Origin: Hydractinia symbiolongicarpus
Taxonomy: Eukaryota > Cnidaria > Hydrozoa > Anthoathecata > Hydractiniidae
Direction of reading: 5' to 3'
NCBI RefSeq assembly: GCF_029227915.1
Contig: NC_079876.1
Coordinates: 29,423,828 to 29,487,827 of the forward strand
Length of the DNA stretch: 64,000 nt
A model generated the notes under the pieces. That model was not told the origin of the DNA, did not search any database, and was given only the letters and a program-made list of their open reading frames with translations. The translations under genes and the position numbers were made by a program. Below are positions 22,737 through 34,344 of this stretch, one piece after another (the first letter of the stretch is position 1; each line of letters begins with the position of its first letter).

Positions 22737-22819
22737 TAACAGAGGTGGGGTTCGAACCCACTCGGCCAATCGTCCATTGGAACTTAAGTCCACCGCCTTA
22801 ACCACTCGGCCATCCTGGT
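22737..22819 (-). pseudogene. tRNA-Leu(UAA)-derived copy
   Basis: Acceptor strands ACCAGGA/CTCTGTT, anticodon stem GTGGA and variable-arm changes. Confidence 0.6.
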
Positions 22820-23190
22820 TGATTATTCAGGTAAATAAGGTTACTTGAACTTGGAAAAAGTACTGGCAATGAACCTTAGTATTTTAAATCGCGCAAGAGC
22901 ATTAACATCTGTCGATCTTCTTATTTCTTTAATAATTTGCCGATTTGATAACTCAACAAATTGATTGGAACTGCAAAAAAGTATGGTAATATTTGGGACT
23001 TTGAATTTGAAAATTTGAGATATGGAAGGAATAATTGCGCATTGCGAAATAACGGCTGGTACAACTATTGCAGCTGTTCTACCTCTACAAGTTTGATACT
23101 TCGCAACAACGTGTCATGGCAAACACATTTCCACGTTTAAATTCTACAAGCATCCTTCAATCATCTTATCAAAAACGTTAACTTAGCTAA

Positions 23191-23273
23191 CAACAGAGAT
23201 GGGGTTCGAACCCACTCGGAGAAACGTTCATTGCAGCTTAAGTCCAACGCCTTCACCACTCGGCCACCCTTGT
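23191..23273 (-). pseudogene. tRNA-Leu(UAA)-derived copy
   Basis: Discriminator G, acceptor ACAAGGG/CTCTGTT, anticodon-stem mismatch and D-loop change. Confidence 0.65.
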
Positions 23274-23643
23274 TGAATATTCAGGTTAATTAGGTTACTT
23301 GAATTTAAAAAGGGTACGGGAAATGAACCTTAGTATTCTAAATCGCCCAAGAGCATTACCATTTGACGAATTTCAGATTTTTTAATAATTTTCCACTTTG
23401 ATAGCTCAACAAAATGAATGGAGCTCCAAAAAGTGATAGCAATATTTGGGATTTTGAGTATGAAATTTTGAGATATGGAAGGCATAATTGCGCATCGTGA
23501 AATAACGGCTTGTAGAATTATTGGTGCTATTTCATTTCGCCATGTGCGATACTTCACCACAACGTATCATTTTAACCCATCTCCACGGTTAAAACTCTCC
23601 AAGCATCCCTCAATCTTCTTATCACACAGGTTAGCGCAGCTAA

Positions 23644-23726
23644 TACCAGAGGTGAGGTTCGAACCCACGCGGACAATCGTCCATTGGAACTTAAGTCCAA
23701 CGCCTTAACCACTCGGCCACCCTGGT
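23644..23726 (-). tRNA. tRNA-Leu(UAA), one T-stem change
   Basis: Differs from consensus at a single position in the T-stem 3' strand (CTCAC), leaving one mismatch. Confidence 0.75.
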
Positions 23727-24146
23727 TGAAATTTCCGGTTAATAAGAATACTTTAACTTGGAAAAAGTACTGGCAATGCACCTTAGTATTTTAAATCGCG
23801 CAAGAGCATTACAATTTGACGACCTTCAGACTTTTCAATAATTTGCCGTTTTGATAACTCAACAAAATTAATGGGACTGCAAGATGGGATGGTAATATCT
23901 GGGATTTTGATCTTGAAAGTTTGAGATATAGAAGGCATAATTGCGCATCGTGAAATAACGGCTTGTAGAATTATTGGTGCTATTCCATTTCGCCATGTGC
24001 GATATTTCACCGCAACGTATCATGTTAACGCAATTCCACGGTTAAAACTCTCCAAGCATCCCTCAATCTTCTTATCACCACCATTTCCACGTTTAAATTC
24101 TCCAAGCATCCTTCAATCATCTTATCAAAAACGTTAACCTAGCTAA

Positions 24147-24229
24147 TAACAAAGATGGGGTTCGAACCCACTCCGAGAAACGATCATTGGAGCTTAAGTC
24201 CAACGCCATAACCACTCGGCCACCCTTGT
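24147..24229 (-). pseudogene. tRNA-Leu(UAA)-derived copy with proximal T5
   Basis: Acceptor ACAAGGG/CTTTGTT mispairs at two positions, T-stem and variable stem damaged, D-arm changed. Confidence 0.7.
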
Positions 24230-24599
24230 TGAATATTCAGGTTATTAAGATTACTTGAATTTGGATAGGGTACAGGAAATGAACCTTAGTATTCTAAATC
24301 GCCTAAGAGCATTACCATTTGACGACCTTCAGATTTTTCAATAATTTTTCATTTTGATAGCTCAACAAAATGAATGGGGCTGCAAAAAGGGATGGTAATA
24401 TTTGGGATTTTGAGTTTGAAAATTTGAGATATGGAAGAAATAATTGCGCATTGTGAAATAACGGCTGGTACAACTATTGCAGCTATTCTACCTCTCCAAG
24501 TTCGATACTTCACCACAACGTGTCATGGCAAACACATTTCCACGTTTAAATTCTCCAAGCATCCTTCAATCATCTTATCACCCAGATAAACCTATCTAA

Positions 24600-24681
24600 T
24601 ACCAGAGGTGGGGTTCGAACCCACGCGGACAATCGTCCATTGGAACTTAAGTCCAACGCCTAACCACTCGCCCACCCTGGC
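24600..24681 (-). pseudogene. tRNA-Leu(UAA) copy, short D-arm
   Basis: 82 nt: D-loop one base short, D-stem GGCGAG, first base G. Anticodon, variable and T arms match consensus. Confidence 0.6.
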
Positions 24682-25052
24682 TGAAATTTCAGGTTATTAA
24701 GGTTACTTGAACTTGGAAAAAGTACTGGCAATGAACCTAAATATTCTAAATCGTGTAAGAGCATTGACATCTGTCGACCTTCTTATTTCTTTAATAATTT
24801 GCCGTTTTGATAATTTACCAAATTGACTGGAACTGCAAAATAGTATGGTAATATTTGGGATTTTGAGTTTGAAAATTTAAGATATGGAAGGAATAATTGC
24901 GCATTGTGAAATAACGGCTGGTACAACTATTGCAGCTGTTCTATTTCTCCAGGTTCGATACTTCGCCACAACGTGTCATGGCAAACACATTTCCACGTTT
25001 AAATTCTCCAAGCATCCTTCAATCATCTTATCACCCAGATAAACCTAGCTAA

Positions 25053-25135
25053 TACCAGAGGTGGGGTTCGAACCCACGCGGAAAATCGTCCATTGGAACT
25101 TAAGTCCAACGCCTTAGCCACTCGGCCACCCTGGT
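25053..25135 (-). tRNA. tRNA-Leu(UAA), near consensus
   Basis: One variable-stem change (GTCC to TTCC) and D-loop GGCTAAGG. Confidence 0.7.
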
Positions 25136-25504
25136 TGAAATTTCAGGTTACCAAGGTTACTTGAACTTGGAAAACGTACTGGCAATGAACCTTAGTATTC
25201 TAAATCGCGTAAGACCACTACCATTTGACGACCTTCAGATTATCAATAATTTGCCCTCTTGATAACTCAACAAAATGAATGGAACTGCAAAATGGGATGT
25301 TAATACTTGGGATTTTGAGTTTAAAAGTTTCAGATACGGAAGGCATTATTGCGTATCGTGAAGTAACGGCTGGTAGAATTATTGGGGCTATTCTATTTTG
25401 CCCTGTGGGATAATTCAACACAACGTATCATGTTAACACATTTCCACGGTTAAAACTCTCCAAGCATCCCTCAGTCTTCTTATCACACAGGTTAGCGTAG
25501 CTAA

Positions 25505-25587
25505 TACCAGAGGTGGGGTTCGAACCCACGCGGACAATCATCCATTGGAACTTAAGTCCAACGCCTTAACCACTCGGCCACCCTGGT
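25505..25587 (-). tRNA. tRNA-Leu(UAA), one variable-arm change
   Basis: Single change, GGAT for GGAC in the variable stem, still able to pair through G-U. Confidence 0.8.
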
Positions 25588-25958
25588 TGAAATTTCCGGT
25601 TAAAAAGATTACTTGAACTTGGAAAAAGTACTGGCAATGAACCTTAGTATTCTAAATCGCCTAAGAGCATTACCGTTTCACGACCTTCAGATTTTTCAAT
25701 AAATTTTCTATTTTGATAGCTCAACAAAATGAATGGGGCTGCAAAAAGGGATGGTAATAATTGGGATTTTGAGTTTGAAAATTTGAGATATGGAAGGAAT
25801 AATTGCGCATTGTGAAATAACGGCTGGTACAACTATTGCAGCTGTTCTATTTCTCCATGTTTGATACTTCGCCACAACGTGTCATGGCAAATACATTTCC
25901 ACGTTTAAATTCTCCAAGCATCCTTCAATCACCTTATCACCCAGATAAACCTATCTAA

Positions 25959-26100
25959 TACCAGAGGTGGGGTTCGAACCCACGCGGACAATCGTCCATT
26001 CTTTTCTTTCTTTTCTTTTCAATTTATTTAAAGTCGATTATTCACATATTTATATCCATTGGAATTTAAGTCCAACGCCTAACCACTCGCCCACCCTGGC
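25959..26100 (-). pseudogene. tRNA-Leu(UAA) copy split by a 54-bp insertion
   Basis: The tRNA halves are 25959-26000 and 26061-26100, separated by the insertion and a second copy of TCCATT. It also has the short D-arm of its relatives at 24600 and 27378 and loop CTTAAAT. Confidence 0.85.
26001..26054 (-). mobile_element. 54-bp LINE 3'-end micro-insertion in a tRNA gene
   Basis: This stretch breaks the tRNA copy at 25959 within its variable arm. It is flanked by TCCATT at 25995-26000 and 26055-26060, a 6-bp target-site duplication. On the minus strand it contains CTTTAAATAAAT and then an A/G-rich tail of AAAAG-type units, so it looks like the extreme 3' end of a LINE related to the one at 20764-22150. 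The tRNA copies one higher-order period away (24600, 27378) lack it. Confidence 0.8.
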
Positions 26101-26471
26101 TGAAATTTCAGGTTATTAAGGTTACTTGAACTTGGAAAAAGTACTGGCAATGAACCTAAATATTCTAAATCGTGTAAGAGCATTGACATCTGTCGACCTT
26201 CTTATTTCTTTAATAATTTACCGTTTTGATAATTTACCAAATTGACTGGAACTGCAAAATAGTATGGTAATATTTGGGATTTTGAGTTTGAAAATTTGAG
26301 ATATGGAAGGAATAATTGCACATTGTGAAATAACGGCTGGTACAACTATTGCAGCTGTTCTATTTCTCCAGGTTTGATACTTCGCCACAACGTGTCATGG
26401 CAAACACATTTCCACGTTTAAATTCTCCAAGCATCCTTTAATCATCTTATCACCCAGATAAACCTAGCTAA

Positions 26472-26554
26472 AACCAGAGGTGGGGTTCGAACCCACGCGG
26501 ACAATCGTCCATTGGAACTTAAGTCCAACGCCTTAGCCACTCGGCCACCCTGGT
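26472..26554 (-). tRNA. tRNA-Leu(UAA), near consensus
   Basis: Discriminator T instead of A and D-loop GGCTAAGG; everything else matches. The discriminator change may affect leucylation. Confidence 0.6.
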
Positions 26555-26923
26555 TGAACTTTCAGGTTACCAAGGTTACTTGAACTTGGAAAACGTACTG
26601 GCAATGAACCTTAGTATTCTAAATCGCGCAAGACCACTACCATTTGACGACCTTCAGATTATCAATAATTTGCCCTCTTGATAACTCAACAAAATGAATG
26701 GAACTGCAAAATGGGATGGTAATACTTGGGATTTTGAGTTTAAAAGTTTCAGATATGGAAGGCATTATTGCGCATCGTGAAGTAACGGCTGGTAGAATTA
26801 TTGGGGCTATTCTATTTTGCCCTGTGGGATAATTCAACACAACGTATCATGTTAACACATTTCCACTGTCAAAACTCTCCAAGCATCCCTCAATCTTCTT
26901 ATCACACAGGTTAGCGTAGCTAA

Positions 26924-27006
26924 TACCAGAGGTGGGGTTCGAACACACGCGGACAATCGTCCATTGGAACTTAAGTCCAACGCCTTAACCACTCGGCCAC
27001 CCTGGT
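26924..27006 (-). tRNA. tRNA-Leu(UAA), one T-stem change
   Basis: Single change in the T-stem 5' strand (GTGTG), one mismatch, which also touches the B box. Confidence 0.65.
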
Positions 27007-27377
27007 TGAAATTTCCGGTTAAAAAGATTACTTGAACTTGGAAAAAGTACTGGCAATGAACCTTAGTATTCTAAATCGCCTAAGAGCATTACCATTTCAC
27101 CACCTTCAGATTTTTCAATAAATTTTCTATTTTGATAGCTCAACAAAATGAATGGGGCTGCAAAAAGGGATGGTAATATTTGGGATTTTGAGTTTGAAAA
27201 TTTGAGATATGGAAGAAATAATTGCGCATTGTGAAATAACGGCTGGTACAACTATTGCAGCTATTCTACCTCTCCAAGTTCGATACTTCACCACAACGTG
27301 TCATGGCAAACACATTTCCACGTTTAAATTCTCCAAGCATCCTTCAATCATCTTATCACCCAGATAAACCTATCTAA

Positions 27378-27459
27378 TACCAGAGGTGGGGTTCGAACCC
27401 ACGCGGACAATCGTCCATTGGAACTTAAGTCCAACGCCTAACCACTCGCCCACCCTGGC
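27378..27459 (-). pseudogene. tRNA-Leu(UAA) copy, short D-arm
   Basis: 82 nt; same changes as 24600-24681. Confidence 0.6.
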
Positions 27460-27830
27460 TGAAATTTCAGGTTATTAAGGTTACTTGAACTTGGAAAAAG
27501 TACTGGCAATGAACCTAAATATTCTAAATCGTGTAAGAGCATTGACATCTGTCGACCTTCTTATTTCTTTAATAATTTGCCGTTTTGATAATTTACCAAA
27601 TTGACTGGAACTGCAAAATAGTATGGTAATATTTGGGATTTTGAGTTTGAAAATTTAAGATATGGAAGGAATAATTGCGCATTGTGAAATAACGGCTGGT
27701 ACAACTATTGCAGCTGTTCTATTTCTCCAGGTTCGATACTTCGCCACAACGTGTCATGGCAAACACATTTCCACGTTTAAATTCTCCAAGCATCCTTCAA
27801 TCATCTTATCACCCAGATAAACCTAGCTAA

Positions 27831-27913
27831 TACCAGAGGTGGGGTTCGAACCCACGCGGACAATCGTCCATTGGAACTTAAGTCCAACGCCTTAGCCACT
27901 TGGCCACCCTGGT
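27831..27913 (-). tRNA. tRNA-Leu(UAA), D-arm changes
   Basis: Two D-arm changes (GCCAAGTGGCTAAGGC); all other arms match consensus. Confidence 0.7.
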
Positions 27914-28282
27914 TGAAATTTCAGGTTACCAAGGTTACTTGAACTTGGAAAACGTACTGGCAATGAACCTTAGTATTCTAAATCGCGTAAGACCACTACC
28001 ATTTGACGACTTTCAGATTATCAATAATTTGCCCTCTTGATAACTCAACAAAATGAATGGAACTGCAAAATGGGATGTTAATACTTGGGATTTTGAGTTT
28101 AAAAGTTTCAGATACGGAAGGCATTATTGGGTATCGTGAAGTAACGGCTGGTAGAATTATTGGGGCTATTCTATTTTGCCCTGTGGGATAATTCAACACA
28201 ACGTATCATGTTAACACATTTCCACGGTTAAAACTCTCCAAGCATCCCTCAATCTTCTTATCACACAGGTTAGCGTAGCTAA

Positions 28283-28365
28283 TACCAGAGGTGGGGTTCG
28301 AACCCACGCGGACAATCATCCATTGGAACTTAAGTCCAACGCCTTAACCACTCGGCCACCCTGGT
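28283..28365 (-). tRNA. tRNA-Leu(UAA), one variable-arm change
   Basis: Same single change as 25505-25587, one higher-order period apart twice over. Confidence 0.8.
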
Positions 28366-28736
28366 TGAAATTTCCGGTTAAAAAGATTACTTGAACTTGG
28401 AAAAAGTACTGGCAATGAACCTTAGTATTCTAAATCGCCTAAGAGCATTACCGTTTCACGACCTTCAGATTTTTCAATAAATTTTCTATTTTGGTAGCTC
28501 AACAAAATGAATGGGGCTGCAAAAAGGGATGGTAATATTTGGGATTTTGAGTTTGAAAATTTGAGATATGGAAGAAATAATTGCGCATTGTGAAATAACG
28601 GCTGGTACAACTATTGCAGCTATTCTACCTCTCCAAGTTGGATACTTCGCCACAACGTGTCATGGCAAACACATTTCCACGTTTAAATTCTCCAAGCATC
28701 CTTCAATCATCTTATCACACAGTTCAACCCAGCTAA

Positions 28737-28821
28737 TACCAGAGGAGGGGTTCGAACCCACGCGGACAATTGGAATCCATTGGAACTTAAGTCCAACGCC
28801 TAACCACTCGCCCACCCTGAC
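28737..28821 (-). pseudogene. tRNA-Leu(UAA)-derived copy with longer variable arm
   Basis: 85 nt: three extra bases in the variable arm, short D-loop, acceptor GTCAGGG and one T-stem change. Confidence 0.65.
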
Positions 28822-29159
28822 TGAAATTTCAGGTTATTAAGGTTACTTGAACTTGGAAAAAGTACTGGCAATGAACCTAAATATTCTAAATCGTGTAAGA
28901 GCATTGACATCTGTGGACCTTCTTATATCTTTAATAATTTGCCGTTTTGATAATTTACCAAATTGACTGGAACTGCAAAAAAGTATGGTAATATTTGGGA
29001 TTTTGAGTTTGAAAATTTGAGATATGGAAGGAATAATTGCGCATTGTGAAATAACGGCTGGTACAACTATTGCAGCTGTTCTATTTCTCCAGGTTCGATA
29101 TTTCGCCACAACGTGTCATGGCAAACACATTTCCACGTTTAAATTCTCCAAGCATCCTT

Positions 29160-29200
29160 CAATCATCTTATCACCCAGATCGTATCGTGAAGTAACGGCT
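29160..29200. other. Unit with its tRNA deleted (junction near 29180)
   Basis: The trailer CACCCAGAT joins directly to CGTATCGTGAAG of another unit class. The tRNA and about 340 bp are missing, so 28821-29335 is a stretch of fused spacer with no gene. Confidence 0.85.
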
Positions 29201-29334
29201 GGTAGAATTATTGGGGCTATTCTATTTTGCCCTGTGGGATAATTCAACACAACGTATCATGTTAACACATTTCCACGGTTAAAAACTCTCCAAGCATCCC
29301 TCAATCTTCTTATCACAGAAGTTAGCCTAGCTAA

Positions 29335-29417
29335 TATCAGAGGTGGGGTTCGAACCCACGCGGACAATCGTCCATTGGAACTTAAGTCCAACGCCTTAAC
29401 CACTCGGCCACCCTGGT
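29335..29417 (-). tRNA. tRNA-Leu(UAA), one acceptor change
   Basis: Single change in the acceptor 3' strand (CTCTGAT), leaving a C-A mismatch at the second pair. Confidence 0.65.
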
Positions 29418-29788
29418 TGATATTTCAGGTTAATAAGGTTACTTGATCTTGGAAAAAGTACTGGCAATGAACCTTAGTTTTCTAAATCGCCTAAGAGCAT
29501 TACCATTTCACGACTTTCAGATTTTTCAATAAATTTTCTATTTTGATAGCTCAACAAAACGAATGGGGCTGCAAAAAGGGATGGTAATATTTGGGATTTC
29601 GAGTTTGAAAATTTGAGATATGGAAGAAATAATTGCGCATTGTGAAATAACGGCTGGTACAACTATTGCAGCTATTCTACCTCTCCAAGTTGGATACTTC
29701 GCCACAACGTGTCATGGCAAACACATTTCCACGTTTAAATTCTTCAAGCATCCTTCAATCATCTTATCACACAGTTCAACCCAGCTAA

Positions 29789-29870
29789 TACCAGAGGAGG
29801 GGTTCGAACCCACGCGGACAATTATTCATTGGAACTTAAGTCCAACGCCTAACCACTCGCCCACCTTGAC
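29789..29870 (-). pseudogene. tRNA-Leu(UAA)-derived copy, short D-arm
   Basis: 82 nt: acceptor GTCAAGG, T-stem and variable-stem changes, short D-loop. Confidence 0.65.
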
Positions 29871-30241
29871 TGAAATTTCATGTTATTAAGGTTACTTGAA
29901 CTTGGAAAAAGTACTGGCAATGAACCTAAATATTCTAAATCGTGTAAGAGCATTGACATCTGTCGACCTTCTTATTTCTTTAATAATTTGCCGTTTTGAT
30001 AATTTACCAAATTGACTGGAACTGCAAAAAAGTATGGTAATATTTGGGATTTTGAGTTTGAAAATTTGAGATATGGAAGGAATAATTGCGCAATGTGAAA
30101 TAACGGCTGGTACAACTATTGCAGCTGTTCTATTTCTACAGGTTCGATACTTCGCCACAACGTGTCATGGCAAACACATTTCCACGTTTAAATTCTCCAA
30201 GCATCCTTCAATCATCTTATCACCCAGATAAACCTAGCTAA

Positions 30242-30324
30242 TACCAGAGGTGGGATTTGAACCCACGCGGACAATCGTCCATTGGAACTTAAGTCCAACG
30301 CCTTAACCACGCGGCCACACTGGT
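30242..30324 (-). pseudogene. tRNA-Leu(UAA)-derived copy
   Basis: T-loop TTCAAAT, acceptor ACCAGTG with a mismatch, D-stem change. Confidence 0.6.
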
Positions 30325-30694
30325 TGAAATTTCAGGTTACCAAGGTAACTTGAAGTTGGAAAACGTACTAGCAATGAACCTTAGTATTCTAAATCGCGCA
30401 AGAGCACTACCATTTGACGACCTTCGGATTTTCAATAATTTGACCTCTTGATAACTCAACAAAATGAATGGAACTGCAAAATGGGATGGTAATACTTGGG
30501 AATTTGAGTTTGAAAGTTTCAGACATGGAAGGCATTATTGCGTATCGTGAAGTAACGGCTGGTAGAATTATTGGGGCTATTCTATTTTGCCCTGTGGGAT
30601 AATTCAACACAACGTATCATGTTAACACATTTCCACGGTTAAAAACTCTCCAAGCATCCCTCAATCTTCTTATCACAGAAGTTAGCCTAGCTAA

Positions 30695-30777
30695 TACCAG
30701 AGGTGGGGTTCGAACCCACGCGGACAATCGTCCATTGGAACTTAAGTCCAACGCCTTAACCACTCGGCCACCATGGT
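30695..30777 (-). tRNA. tRNA-Leu(UAA), one acceptor mismatch
   Basis: Consensus except acceptor ACCATGG (G5 to T). Confidence 0.65.
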
Positions 30778-31197
30778 TAAAATTTCCGGTTAATAAGATT
30801 ACTTGAACTTGGAAAGAGTACTGGCAATGAACCTTAGTATTTTAAATCGCGCAAGAGCATTACCATTTGACGACCTTCAGACTTTTCAATAATTTGCCGT
30901 TTTGATAACTCAACAAAATTAAAGGAACTGCAAGATGGGATGGTAATATCTGGGATTTTGAGCTTGAAAGTTTGAGTTATAGAAGCCATAATTGCGCATC
31001 GTAAAATAACGGCTTGTAGAATTATTGGTGCTATTCCATTTCGCCATGTGCATTATTTCAACGCAACGTATCATGTTAACGCAATTCCACGGTTAAAACT
31101 CTCCAAGCATCCCTCAATCTTCTTATCACCACCATTTCCACGTTTAAATTCTCCAAGCATCCTTCAATCATCCTATCAAAAACGTTAACCTAGCTAA

Positions 31198-31280
31198 TAA
31201 CAAAGATAGGGTTCGAACCCACTCGGAGAAACGATCATTGGAGCTTAAGTCAAACGCCTTAATCACTCGGCCACCCTTGT
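31198..31280 (-). pseudogene. tRNA-Leu(UAA)-derived copy with proximal T5
   Basis: Acceptor ACAAGGG/CTTTGTT, T-stem CCTAT, anticodon stem TTTGA and D-loop changes. Confidence 0.7.
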
Positions 31281-31651
31281 TAAATATTCAGGTTAATAAG
31301 GTTACTTGAACTTGGATAGGGTACAGGAAATGAACCTTAGTATTCTAAACCGCCTAAGAGCATTACCATTTCGCGACCTTCAGATTTTTCAATAAATTTT
31401 CTATTTTGATAGCTCAACAAAATGAATGGGGCTGCAAAAAGGGATGGTAATATTTGGGATTTAGAGTATGAAATTTTGAGATATGGAAGGCATAATTGCG
31501 CATCGTGAAATAAAGGCTTGTAGAATTATTGGTGCTATTCCATTTCGCCATGTGCGATACTTCACCACAAAGTATCATGTTAACACATTTCCACGGTTAA
31601 AACTCTCCAAGCGTCCCTCAACCTTCTTATCACACATGTTAGCCTAGCTAA

Positions 31652-31734
31652 TACCAAAGGTGGGGTTCGAACCCACGCGGACAATCGTCCATTGGAACTT
31701 AAGTCCAACGCCTTAACCACTCGGCCACCCCGGT
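31652..31734 (-). tRNA. tRNA-Leu(UAA), acceptor variants
   Basis: Acceptor ACCGGGG/CTTTGGT; both changes still allow G-U pairs. Other arms match consensus. Confidence 0.65.
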
Positions 31735-32105
31735 TGATATTTCAGGTTAATAAGGTTACTTGATCTTGGAAAAAGTACAGGCAATGAACCTTAGTATTTT
31801 AATTCGCGCAAGAGCATTAACATCTGTCGATCTTCTTATTTTTTTAATAATTTGCCGTTTTGATAATTCAACATATTGATGGGAACTGCAAAAACCTATG
31901 GTAATATTTTGGATTTTGAGTTTGAAAGTTTGAGATATGGAAGGAATAATCGCGCATTGCGAAATTACGGCTGGTACAACTATTGCAGCTATTCTACCTT
32001 TCCAAGTTCGATACTTCGCCACAACGTGTCATGGCAAACACATTTCCACGTTTAAATTCTCCAAGCATCCTTCAATTATCTTATCACACAGTTTAACCCA
32101 GCTAA

Positions 32106-32187
32106 TACCAGAGGTGGGGTTCGAACCCACGCGGACAATTATCCATTGGAACTTAAGTCCAACGCCTAACAACTCGCCCACCCTGGC
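32106..32187 (-). pseudogene. tRNA-Leu(UAA) copy, short D-arm
   Basis: 82 nt: first base G, short D-loop with D-stem change, variable-arm changes. Confidence 0.6.
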
Positions 32188-32456
32188 TGAAATTTCAGGT
32201 TATTAAGGTTACTTGAACTTGGAAAAAGTACTGGCAATGAACCTAAATATTCTAAATCGTGTAAGAGCATTGACATCTGTCGACCTTCTTATTTCTTTAA
32301 TAATTTGCAGCTTTGATAATTCATTAAATTGCCTGGAACTGCAAAAAGGGATGTAATCTTTGAGATTTTGAATTTGAAATTTGGTGACATGGAATGAGTA
32401 ATTGCGCATCGTGAAATAACGGCTGGTAGAATAATTGGGCTATTTTAGCTCTCCAA

Positions 32457-32526
32457 GTTCGAACCCACGCGGACAATCGTCCATTGGAACTTAAGTCCAA
32501 CGCCTTAACCACTCGGCCACCCTGGT
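32457..32526 (-). pseudogene. tRNA-Leu(UAA) lacking its 3' acceptor strand
   Basis: The T-arm runs into spacer CTCTCCAAGTTC instead of the acceptor end; the crossover sits in a shared GTTCGA. The 5' acceptor, D, anticodon and variable arms match consensus. Confidence 0.85.
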
Positions 32527-32897
32527 TGATATTTCAGGTTAATAAGGTTACTTGATCTTGGAAAAAGTACTGGCAATGAACCTTAGTATTTTAAATCGCG
32601 CAAGAGCATTAACTCCTGTCGATCTTCTTATTTCTTTAATAATTTGCCGTTTTGAAAATTCAACAAATTGACTGGAACTGCAAAAAAGTATGGTAATATT
32701 TGGGATTTTGAGTTCGAAAATTTGAGATATGGAAGGAATAAATGCGCATTGTGAAATAACGGCTGGTACAACTATTGCAGCTGTTCTATTTCTCCAGGTT
32801 CAATACTTCGTCACAACGTTTTATGGCAAACACATTTCCACGTTTAAATTCTCCAAGCATCCTTCAATCATCTTATCACCCAGATAAACCTAGCTAA

Positions 32898-32980
32898 TAC
32901 CAGAGGTGGGGTTCGAACCCAAGCGGACAATCGTCCATTGGAACTTAAGTCCAACGCCTTAACCACTCGGCCACCCTGGT
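32898..32980 (-). tRNA. tRNA-Leu(UAA), one T-stem change
   Basis: Consensus except one base at the T-stem outer pair (TTGGG). Confidence 0.7.
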
Positions 32981-33351
32981 TGAAATTTCAGGTTACCAAG
33001 GTAACTTGAAGTTGGAAAACGTACTGGCAATGAACCTTAGTATTTTAAATCGCGCAAGAGCATTAACATCTGTCGATCTTCTTATTTTTTTAATAATTTG
33101 CCGTTTTGATAATTCAACATATTGACGGGAACTGTAAAAAACTATGGTAATTTTTGGGATTTTGAGTTTGAAAATTTGAGATATGGAAGGAATAATTGCG
33201 CATTGCGAAATAACGGCTGGTACAACTATTGCAGCTATTCTGCCTCTCCAAGTTCGATACTTCGCCACAACGAGTCATGGCAAACACATTTCCACGTTTA
33301 AATTTTTCAAGCATCCTTCAATCATCTTATCAAGAACGTTAACCTAGCTAA

Positions 33352-33438
33352 TACCAGAGGGGGGGGGGGTTCGAACCCACTCGGACAAACGTCCATTGGA
33401 GCTTAAGTCCAACGCCTTAACGACTCGGCCACTCTGGT
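33352..33438 (-). pseudogene. tRNA-Leu(UAA)-derived copy with 11-base G-run
   Basis: 87 nt: eleven plus-strand G replace the GGTGGGG of the acceptor/T-stem border. Acceptor ACCAGAG, D-loop and anticodon-loop (CTTAAGC) changes. Confidence 0.75.
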
Positions 33439-33808
33439 TGAAATTTCAGGTTAATAAGGTTACTTGAGTTTGGATAGGGTACAGGAAATGAACCTTAGTA
33501 TTTAAAATCGCTCAAGAACATACCATTTGACAACCTTCAGATTGTTCAATAAATTTTCTATTTTGATAGCTCAACAAAATGAATGGGGCTGCAAAAAGGG
33601 ATGGTAATATTTGGGATTTCGAGTTTGAAAATTTGAGATATGGAAGAAATAGTTGCGCATTGTGAAATAACGGCTGGTACAACTATTGCAGCTATTCTAC
33701 CTCTCCAAGTTGGATACTTCGCCACAACGTGTCATGGCAAACACATTTCCACGTTTAAATTCTTCAAGCATCCTTCAATCATCTTATCACACAGTTCAAC
33801 CCAGCTAA

Positions 33809-33890
33809 TACCAGAGGAGGGGTTCGAACCCACGCGGACAATTATTCATTGGAACTTAAGTCCAACGCCTAACCACTCGCCCACCTTGAC
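33809..33890 (-). pseudogene. tRNA-Leu(UAA)-derived copy, duplicate of 29789-29870
   Basis: Same 82-nt form with short D-loop and GTCAAGG acceptor, 4020 bp from its twin. Confidence 0.65.
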
Positions 33891-34261
33891 TGAAATTTCA
33901 TGTTATTAAGGTTACTTGAACTTGGAAAAAGTACTGGCAATGAACCTAAATATTCTAAATCGTGTAAGAGCATTGACATCTGTCGACCTTCTTATTTCTT
34001 TAATAATTTGCCGTTTTGATAATTTACCAAATTGACTGGAACTGCAAAAAAGTATGGTAATATTTGGGATTTTGAGTTTGAAAATTTGAGATATGGAAGG
34101 AATAATTGCGCAATGTGAAATAACGGCTGGTACAACTATTGCAGCTGTTCTATTTCTACAGGTTCGATACTTCGCCACAACGTGTCATGGCAAACACATT
34201 TCCACGTTTAAATTCTCCAAGCATCCTTCAATCATCTTATCACCCAGATAAACCTAGCTAA

Positions 34262-34344
34262 TACCAGAGGTGGGATTTGAACCCACGCGGACAATCGTCC
34301 ATTGGAACTTAAGTCCAACGCCTTAACCACTCGGCCACACTGGT
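34262..34344 (-). pseudogene. tRNA-Leu(UAA)-derived copy, duplicate of 30242-30324
   Basis: Same T-loop and acceptor changes; the D-stem is consensus here. Confidence 0.6.

Larger units (their letters stand above)
24300..28740. repeat. Higher-order repeat, three units (1359 bp), about three copies
   Basis: The tRNA copies 24600/25053/25505, 25959/26472/26924 and 27378/27831/28283 form three rounds of the same three-unit block. Offsets are 1359 bp, except 1419 bp across 25959-27378, where a 60-bp excess comes from the small insertion in the tRNA at 25959. That insertion is therefore younger than this amplification. Confidence 0.88.

Noticed and set aside
25994-26060. Intron in the tRNA at 25959
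   Set aside because: tRNA introns in nuclear genes sit one base past the anticodon. This insert lies in the variable arm, has a 6-bp direct repeat and a LINE-like tail, and is absent from sibling copies.
32324-32512. Minus-strand frame with VKALDLSSNGRLSAWVRT
   Set aside because: This peptide is the translation of the tRNA-Leu sense strand itself (D-arm through T-arm), a well-known kind of false protein prediction.
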